Assembly: GCF_016801985.1 (NCBI RefSeq)
Contig: NZ_JAEVLS010000001.1
Coordinates: 1-64,000, forward strand
Reading direction: 5' to 3'
Origin: Steroidobacter gossypii
GTDB lineage: Bacteria > Pseudomonadota > Gammaproteobacteria > Steroidobacterales > Steroidobacteraceae
DNA: 64,000 nucleotides
The position numbers and the translations under genes are program-made. This document shows, in pieces, positions 58,658 through 64,000 of this stretch. The notes under the pieces were generated by a model. That model ran no database searches and was not told the origin of the DNA. It saw only the letters and a list, made by a program, of their open reading frames with translations. The number at the start of each line of letters is the position of its first letter. Positions within the stretch are counted from its first letter, which is position 1.

Positions 58658-59527
58658 ATGCCTGCCGTCAAATCCTCGCAAACCGTCTCCGACGCACTGC
58701 ATACCGCGACCCTGCTGTTGTCGCGCTCTTCGCCTTCTGCGCGCCTCGACGCGGAGTTGCTGCTCGAATACGTAACCGGGTTGTCACGTACGAATTTCCG
58801 AGCGAACCCCGAGCGCGAGCTGCCTGCGGCCGCAGGCTGGTCGTTTCAACAGCTCGTCAAGCGCCGCTCGCAGGGCGAGCCGGTTGCATACATCCGCCAG
58901 CAACAGGAGTTCTGGTCGCTGCTGCTGGAGGTGAGCCCGGCGGTGCTGATCCCGCGACCGGAAACCGAGCTGGTGGTCGAACGCGTGCTGGCTCATATAA
59001 ATAAAGAAGACACGGTCCGAGTTGCCGACCTCGGCACCGGAAGCGGCGCAATCGCGGTGGCGCTCGCTTCCGAACGGCCCAGCGCCACCGTGTTCGCCAG
59101 CGATGCATCCAAGGACGCGCTGGAGCTCGCGAGCCGCAATATCGGCCGTTTGCAACTGACCAACGTATCGCTATTACACGGCAGCTGGTGGGCGCCGTTC
59201 GAGGGTATGCGCTTGCACGCGATCGCGTCCAATCCGCCCTACATTGCGCAGGACGATCCCGACCTCGCGCCTGATGTAAAGCGCTTCGAGCCTGGAATGG
59301 CGCTGATTTCCGGGCGCACGGGCTTCGAAGCCATCGACGTCATCATCCGCGATGCGCCGACACACCTGGAGACCGGCGGCTGGCTGGTGCTGGAACACGG
59401 CTGGAAGCAGGCCGAAGCCGTCCGGCAGCGGCTTGTGCGTGGAGGCTTCGTTCACGTACGCTCGCACGCCGATCTGGCCGGTCACGAACGCGTCACCGAA
59501 GGCCAGTGGCCAGAGGTTAGAGATTGA
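58658..59527 (+). CDS. prmC: Release factor glutamine methyltransferase
   Basis: A protein of 289 residues that methylates the Gln of the GGQ motif in release factors. It has an N-terminal helical domain, VLIPRPETELVVERVL, the AdoMet motif DLGTGSGAIAVALA and catalytic N192PPY. Divergent from the transsulfuration operon. The gene usually follows prfA; here it is separated. Confidence 0.9.
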   Translation: MPAVKSSQTVSDALHTATLLLSRSSPSARLDAELLLEYVTGLSRTNFRANPERELPAAAGWSFQQLVKRRSQGEPVAYIRQQQEFWSLLLEVSPAVLIPRPETELVVERVLAHINKEDTVRVADLGTGSGAIAVALASERPSATVFASDASKDALELASRNIGRLQLTNVSLLHGSWWAPFEGMRLHAIASNPPYIAQDDPDLAPDVKRFEPGMALISGRTGFEAIDVIIRDAPTHLETGGWLVLEHGWKQAEAVRQRLVRGGFVHVRSHADLAGHERVTEGQWPEVRD

Positions 59528-59599
59528 CGGTTGGTTAAAGCCTCCGGCTCTCTGACTGATCTCCAACCGGTATCCGCCAACCGCGGCAGGAAAATCATC

Positions 59600-60100
59600 A
59601 TGCTCGAATTCAAGACCTCCAAGGGCACTTTCACCGTTCAGCTGTTCGACAAACAGGCGCCGATCACGGTGGAGAATTTTTATCGCTATGCCGACGAGGG
59701 CTTTTTCGACGGCACGATTTTCCATCGCGTGATCCCCGGCTTCATGGTTCAGGGTGGCGGCTTGACGGACGATATGCAGAACAAGCAGGGCCACGCGCCG
59801 ATCAAGAACGAAGCCACCAACGGCCTGAAGAACAAGCGCGGCACGCTGGCCATGGCGCGCACCAACCAGGTCGACAGCGCCACCTCGCAGTTTTTCATCA
59901 ACCTGGTGGACAACGATTTCCTGGATCACAAGGGCCAGAGCAACTACGGCTACGCCGTGTTCGGCCGGGTCGATTCGGGCATGGAAGTGATCGACGCCAT
60001 CGCGGCGGTCAAGACCGGTAGCCGCAGCGGCCATCAGGACGTGCCGGTGGAAACCATCACCATCGAGTCGGTCAAGCGCATCGAGGCGCCGGCCAAGTAG
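59600..60100 (+). CDS. ppiB: Cytoplasmic peptidyl-prolyl cis-trans isomerase (cyclophilin)
   Basis: A protein of 166 residues. The cyclophilin active-site pattern is intact: [19 protein letters not shown], then [20 protein letters not shown]. No signal peptide, so it is the cytosolic PpiB type. ATG 59600 has AGGAAA upstream. It follows prmC by 70 nt, possibly in one transcript. Confidence 0.9.
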   Translation: MLEFKTSKGTFTVQLFDKQAPITVENFYRYADEGFFDGTIFHRVIPGFMVQGGGLTDDMQNKQGHAPIKNEATNGLKNKRGTLAMARTNQVDSATSQFFINLVDNDFLDHKGQSNYGYAVFGRVDSGMEVIDAIAAVKTGSRSGHQDVPVETITIESVKRIEAPAK

Positions 60101-60157
60101 CCCTAAGGCTCCCGGCTGTACGGTCGTCGCCGCGTCGGCGGCGACTCCAAAATGAAA

Positions 60158-60187
60158 ACGCCGGGCGCACTTGCGTGCGCCCGGCGT
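60158..60187. terminator. Strong bidirectional terminator hairpin
   Basis: ACGCCGGGCGCAC (60158-60170), loop TTGC, GTGCGCCCGGCGT (60175-60187): a 13-bp GC-rich stem. For the minus-strand gene it is followed by TTTTCATTTT, so it should end the outer-membrane-protein transcript well and also block the convergent ppiB transcript. Confidence 0.8.
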
Positions 60188-60208
60188 CTGGAGTCAATCG
60201 GAGTCAGC

Positions 60209-61015
60209 TTACTTGAATAAAACTGACAGGTTGATCACATCCACGTCGCTCTCACCCGCCTTCTCGTCATCGCCCACGTCGAAGTACTTCTGGTACTCCA
60301 CGCGCAGCGAAAAACTCTCGTTGATGTTCCATGCGCCACCGATGCCGGCGAACAGTTCCGTCTGACTCGCATCCACGCGGCGATGGTACAGATTGAAAAC
60401 ATCGTCTTCGAACTCGGCGCTCATGTAGCGCAGGCGATTGGTCACGCGCGTATCGGCGTAGTACAGACCGCCGCGCACGTGCAGATCGAAATGCTGGCTG
60501 GCCGGGAACATGCCGAGCACGCTCGCGGTGATGCCAGTGCTGGTGATCTGCCGGGCGCGCTGGAAGTCGCCGGACAGCGGCCGGACGTAGATGTCCACCG
60601 GATCGCAGGTATCGCAAAAGAATCCGTAATCGCCAGTCAGCGTGCCCGTCATGCTGTACAGGAACTCGCCGAGATTCACATAGCCGGCTTCGACCGCGAC
60701 CCAACGATTGAAGCGATAGCCGATCTGGGCGCCCCACGGCGTCAGGCTGTCGTCCTGAGTCGAACCCTCGGGGCTGAGCGTCACCTGGGTGAACGGCTGG
60801 ATGGGCAACGTGGCCAGCTCGGCCGGCAAGCCCGCCGTGATGGAAGCGTCGTTGGCGCTCTTGCCGGGCACATCGTATTCGCCGCTGCCGCCCCATGCAG
60901 TGAAGTAAAAGCCGCGGTAATCCTCGTCGTCGGCCTGCGCCGGGGTCGCCAGCGCACAGCCGAGCGCCAGGCCCGCAAGCCAGCCCGCTTTATTGTTCAT
61001 ATCCCGATGCATCAT
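60209..61015 (-). CDS. OmpA/OmpW-like outer membrane beta-barrel protein
   Basis: A protein of 268 residues. Signal peptide (LAGLALGCALATPAQA) followed by beta-barrel strands with alternating aromatic residues (YRGFYFTAWGGSGEY, GYRFNRWVAVEAGYVNLGEF, FSLRVEYQKYFDVG) and a C-terminal Phe-containing strand (VINLSVLFK). A CDTC pair may form a loop disulfide. GGAG lies about 10 nt before ATG 61015. Confidence 0.8.
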   Translation of the reverse strand: MMHRDMNNKAGWLAGLALGCALATPAQADDEDYRGFYFTAWGGSGEYDVPGKSANDASITAGLPAELATLPIQPFTQVTLSPEGSTQDDSLTPWGAQIGYRFNRWVAVEAGYVNLGEFLYSMTGTLTGDYGFFCDTCDPVDIYVRPLSGDFQRARQITSTGITASVLGMFPASQHFDLHVRGGLYYADTRVTNRLRYMSAEFEDDVFNLYHRRVDASQTELFAGIGGAWNINESFSLRVEYQKYFDVGDDEKAGESDVDVINLSVLFK

Positions 61016-61171
61016 GTGCCAGCGTCTCCGTAAGTCCGTGACAGTCGCTAAATTGCAGCCAGAAAAGCAGCCGGTGTTCGGCGTATTTTGGGCCGCGATA
61101 CTAGACGATTATGTGCAATCAACCAGCGACTGCATCACACTTGGCCGGGCGTTACCGCGCTTTCGTGATCT

Positions 61172-61927
61172 ATGTCCGATTCCCATTCGACAAAACATCC
61201 CGTGCTTCGAATGTTTCGTTTCGCTTTGCGGCTGGTCCTGTTGGTACTCCTCCTGAGCGTCGGCTCGGTTCTCCTGCTGCGGTGGGTGGACCCACCCACC
61301 AGCGCGTTCATGATTCGCGAGCGGCTGTCCGCCGGCCAGCCTGGCAAGCCGCGCAACGTTCAGTACCGATGGGTGGATGACGAGCGAATCTCGCCGCATA
61401 TCAAAGTGGCGGTCATCGCGGCCGAGGACCAGAAGTTTCCCAGCCATCACGGCTTCGATCTGGAATCGATCAACGACGCGCTGGAGGATCGCGAGCGCGG
61501 CCGCCGTGTGCGCGGCGCGAGCACGTTGTCACAGCAGGTGGCCAAGAACCTGTTCCTGTGGCCAGGACAGAGCTGGGTTCGCAAGGGCCTGGAGGCTTAC
61601 TTCACGGTGTTGATCGAGACGCTCTGGCCCAAGCGCCGCATTCTCGAGGTCTATGTGAACATCGCCGAATTCGGCAGCGGAGTCTTCGGTGTGGCCGTGG
61701 CTTCGGAGGTTTATTTCAAGAAGCCGGCCGCGGCGCTCAATGCATCGGACGCGGCCTTGCTCGCCGCTGTGTTGCCCAGCCCGAAACGCATGAAGGTGCA
61801 CTCGCCGTCGCGCTATGTGCGCTCGCGACAGGAATGGATCCTGGGACAGATGCAGGGTCTGGGCGGCGTCGGGCTGCTACGTGAGATCGAGCCCGCCGCC
61901 ACCAAACAGAAAAAGAATAAGGGCTGA
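61172..61927 (+). CDS. mtgA: Monofunctional peptidoglycan glycosyltransferase
   Basis: A protein of 251 residues. One transmembrane helix (ALRLVLLVLLLSVGSVLLL) is followed by the GT51 domain: catalytic Glu85 in AAEDQKFPSHHGFD, RGASTLSQQVAKNLFLW, and EVYVNIAEFGSGVFGV with the second Glu. It polymerises lipid II without transpeptidation. A later start at 61211 is possible. Confidence 0.9.
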   Translation: MSDSHSTKHPVLRMFRFALRLVLLVLLLSVGSVLLLRWVDPPTSAFMIRERLSAGQPGKPRNVQYRWVDDERISPHIKVAVIAAEDQKFPSHHGFDLESINDALEDRERGRRVRGASTLSQQVAKNLFLWPGQSWVRKGLEAYFTVLIETLWPKRRILEVYVNIAEFGSGVFGVAVASEVYFKKPAAALNASDAALLAAVLPSPKRMKVHSPSRYVRSRQEWILGQMQGLGGVGLLREIEPAATKQKKNKG

Positions 61928-61935
61928 TTCCGCCG

Positions 61936-62916
61936 TCAGGCGCGCACGACTTTTTGCTCGATCGCGCCGAAGATGCTGCGGCCCTCACCGTCGAACATCT
62001 CGATGCGCACCGAGTCGCCGAACTTCAGGAACGACGTGACCGGCTTGCCCTGCTCGATCTGCTCCAGCGTACGCCGCTCGGCGATACAGGCCGAACCCAG
62101 CGAACGATCGTAGTTGGAGATGGTGCCGGAGCCGAGCACCGTGCCGGCGCGCGCGTTGCGAGTCAGCGTGATGTGCTCGACCAGCCGGGCGAAATCGAAA
62201 GTCATATCCACGCCCGCGTTCGGCTTGCCAAAGGGCTGGCCGTTGATGTGCACCACCAGTGGCAAATGCACTCTGCCTTCCGACCACGCGTCGCCGAGTT
62301 CGTCCGGAGTGACGGCGACCGGCGAGAACGCGGTCGCGGGCTTGGATTGATAGAAGCCAAAGCCTTTCGCCAGCTCGCCCGGAATCAGATTGCGCAACGA
62401 CCAGTCGTTCACCAGCATGATCAGTTTGATGTGCTGGAACGCGGCGTCGCGCTTGGTGCCCATGGGCACATCGTCGGTGACGATGGCCACCTCGCCTTCC
62501 AGATCGATGCCGAACTCTTCGCTCGGCACCGGCACGTCCTGACGCGCGCCGAGGAAGTCATCCGAGCCGCCTTGATAGACCAGCGGATCGGTCCAGAAAC
62601 TTTCTGGCATCTGCGCGCCGCGCGCCTTGCGCACGAGCTCGACATGATTCACATATGCCGAGCCGTCGACCCAGTGATATGCGCGCGGCAAGGGTGCCAT
62701 CGCGTTCGACGGATCGAATGCGAACGATCCGCTCACCGCGCCCTGCTCCAGCGCCGCGGCCACCTGGACCAGCTCCGGAGCGATGTTCGACCAATCGTCC
62801 AGCGCCGCCTGCATCGTTGGCGCGATCTGCGGGACCGCGACAGCTTTGGTGAGATCGCGACTGACGACCACCAGTTGGCCGTCGCGAGAGGAGCTACGAA
62901 TGCTTGCCAGCTTCAT
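61936..62916 (-). CDS. Fumarylacetoacetate hydrolase family protein (fumarylacetoacetase)
   Basis: A protein of 326 residues. The FAH fold has DFLGARQDVPVPSEEFGIDL, EGEVAIV, LVNDWSLRNLIPGELAKGFG and GTISNYDRS, including the acidic metal ligands. It hydrolyses fumarylacetoacetate at the end of tyrosine breakdown. The start overlaps the homogentisate dioxygenase stop by 4 nt (ATGA), so the two are coupled. Confidence 0.9.
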   Translation of the reverse strand: MKLASIRSSSRDGQLVVVSRDLTKAVAVPQIAPTMQAALDDWSNIAPELVQVAAALEQGAVSGSFAFDPSNAMAPLPRAYHWVDGSAYVNHVELVRKARGAQMPESFWTDPLVYQGGSDDFLGARQDVPVPSEEFGIDLEGEVAIVTDDVPMGTKRDAAFQHIKLIMLVNDWSLRNLIPGELAKGFGFYQSKPATAFSPVAVTPDELGDAWSEGRVHLPLVVHINGQPFGKPNAGVDMTFDFARLVEHITLTRNARAGTVLGSGTISNYDRSLGSACIAERRTLEQIEQGKPVTSFLKFGDSVRIEMFDGEGRSIFGAIEQKVVRA

Positions 62917-64000
62917 TTGGTCTTCCAGCTATCCACATATCCGGACCACTCGACCGCGGCGGCGGCTTCGGTGATCTCCAGTGCATCGCGCGTATCGATC
63001 ATGACCGCGTACTCATCCGTCGCCGGCTTGGACTGCACCAGCATGTTCTTCAACGCCTTGGGATGCGGCCCATGGGTGAAGCCACAAGGATGCAAGGTCA
63101 TCATGCCGGGCTTGATGTTGTCGCGCGAGAAAAAGTCACCCGCGTGATAGAACAACACTTCGTCGTAGTCGTCGTTGTTGTGAAAAAACGGGACCTTCAA
63201 GGCGCCCGGATCGGTCTCGAACGGCCGCGGCACGAAGGTGCAGACCACGAAGCGATTGCCAACAAACGTGGTGTGCGCCGAGGGCGGCAAGTGATAACGA
63301 TGGCTCGCCACCGGGCGAATGTCCTTGACGTTGATGCGCACCACCGACAGGTCGCCATGCCAACCGGTCGCGTCCAGGGGATTGAACGGATAAGTGACGG
63401 TCGAAATCGAGCTGTTGCGTTTGACGCGCACCTGCCAACGATCGTTGCCGTTTCGCCGGGGTCGATCGTCCGCTTGCTGAGCCACGAACATCGCATCCAT
63501 TTGCGGCACGTCCAGCATGGCCGGATCGAAGATGGCGTGCGCGCCAAGCAGACCTTTATCCGGCAACGAATAGCTGGAGTTAGTCGCTTCGATGAGCAGC
63601 GCGAAGACGGGTTGTTGTTGGGGCTCCTGCAGCTCGATGCGCCACATCGTGCCGCGAGGGATCACTACATAGTCGCCCGCCGCCAGCGTGAGATGACCGT
63701 AGTCGCAGTAAAACTCGCCGGCGCCACGATGCACGAACAACAAATCGTCGCCATCGGCGTTGCGAACCAGATGATCCATCGATTCGCCAACATTCCACAC
63801 GCGCACGCGGACGTGCGCGTTGCGCAGAATCTCGGCAGCCTGCCAGGGCGACGCCTGGCCAGCTTCGAACTTGGTCAGGTCGAAGGCATGCGGACGCAGC
63901 GGCCCTTCGAACTCCACCCACCCGGTGGGCGGATGGCGATGATGAAAGAAGGCGGCCGGGCCGAAAAAACCTTCCTTACTGATCTCGCGCTCGTAGGTGC
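62913..64000 (-). CDS. hmgA: Homogentisate 1,2-dioxygenase (5' end beyond the window)
   Basis: At least 361 residues are in the window. The frame stays open to the right edge (EREISKEGFFGPAAFFHHRH, PPTGWVEFEGPLRPHAFD), so the true start is outside. The cupin fold shows FFHNNDDYDEVLFYHAGDFF and the Fe ligand region GMMTLHPCGFTHGPHPKAL. It opens the aromatic ring of homogentisate; together with the FAH gene it forms the tyrosine/homogentisate operon. Confidence 0.9.
   Translation of the reverse strand, partial: TYEREISKEGFFGPAAFFHHRHPPTGWVEFEGPLRPHAFDLTKFEAGQASPWQAAEILRNAHVRVRVWNVGESMDHLVRNADGDDLLFVHRGAGEFYCDYGHLTLAAGDYVVIPRGTMWRIELQEPQQQPVFALLIEATNSSYSLPDKGLLGAHAIFDPAMLDVPQMDAMFVAQQADDRPRRNGNDRWQVRVKRNSSISTVTYPFNPLDATGWHGDLSVVRINVKDIRPVASHRYHLPPSAHTTFVGNRFVVCTFVPRPFETDPGALKVPFFHNNDDYDEVLFYHAGDFFSRDNIKPGMMTLHPCGFTHGPHPKALKNMLVQSKPATDEYAVMIDTRDALEITEAAAAVEWSGYVDSWKTK

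Noticed and set aside
56860-58671. 603-codon minus-strand frame overlapping the cystathionine beta-synthase gene
   Set aside because: Out-of-phase, Arg/Gly/Ser-rich; the PLP enzyme in another frame is unmistakable.

Overview
The window is high-GC (about 60%) gammaproteobacterial chromosome. Gene content and order point to the Nevskiales/Steroidobacter/Xanthomonad side of the class: lolB-ispE-tRNA-Gln, hemA-prfA, prmC-ppiB, mtgA, an OmpA-type lipoprotein pair and a homogentisate operon. The genus assignment is inference from gene content only.

Layout. (1) 1-17 kb is an accessory stress and signalling region. It holds an IS110-type transposase start at the left edge, an HWE histidine kinase followed by a broken receiver gene, a free receiver, a CsbD-like protein, three paralogous single-PAS proteins, a Delta12-type desaturase, two Crp/Fnr regulators, two secreted Trp/Cys-repeat proteins, two DUF4398/OmpA lipoproteins and a hybrid kinase. 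Two promoter-region motifs recur here: a palindrome close to GTACGCTAGCGTAC (five copies) and TATCTA-N14-GCGCAC (five copies).

(2) 18.3-25.8 kb and 37.4-41.5 kb are cassette arrays of degraded integrons. Cassettes are small orphan genes separated by attC sites of 60-90 bp. Two intI genes, each with a large internal deletion, sit at 21.0-21.4 and 37.7-38.2 kb. Each is preceded on the left by a roughly 48-nt copy of the 3' half of tRNA-Gln and followed on the right by an attI-like segment and an array reading rightward. The intact tRNA-Gln (41822-41896) closes the block. A further short array (18.8-20.75 kb) reads leftward. Many cassettes are frameshifted or truncated, and remnants of two insertion sequences end the arrays. 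The block lies where gammaproteobacteria normally carry prs after ispE-tRNA-Gln, so it is best read as a genomic island at the tRNA-Gln locus.

(3) 25.9-37.0 kb, inside the island, is a carbohydrate cluster: on the minus strand a GH2 enzyme, a GH1/GH5-like enzyme, an ABC exporter and a DUF4142 protein; on the plus strand a glycosyltransferase-FAD oxidoreductase fusion and a GH1-like protein; then a Cys-rich copper-storage-like protein.

(4) 41.8-64 kb is ordinary core chromosome: ispE/lolB/TPR lipoprotein; hemA-prfA-RDD-SpoIIM; the MoxR-DUF58-DUF4350-DUF4129-membrane protein group; SPFH plus ribbon-helix-helix pair; reverse transsulfuration (cystathionine beta-synthase and gamma-lyase); prmC-ppiB; an outer membrane protein; mtgA; and fumarylacetoacetase and homogentisate dioxygenase genes running off the right edge.

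The most notable material is the pair of tRNA-Gln-associated dead integrons with their cassettes, and the two shared promoter motifs that tie the 2-13 kb stress genes into what look like two small regulons.
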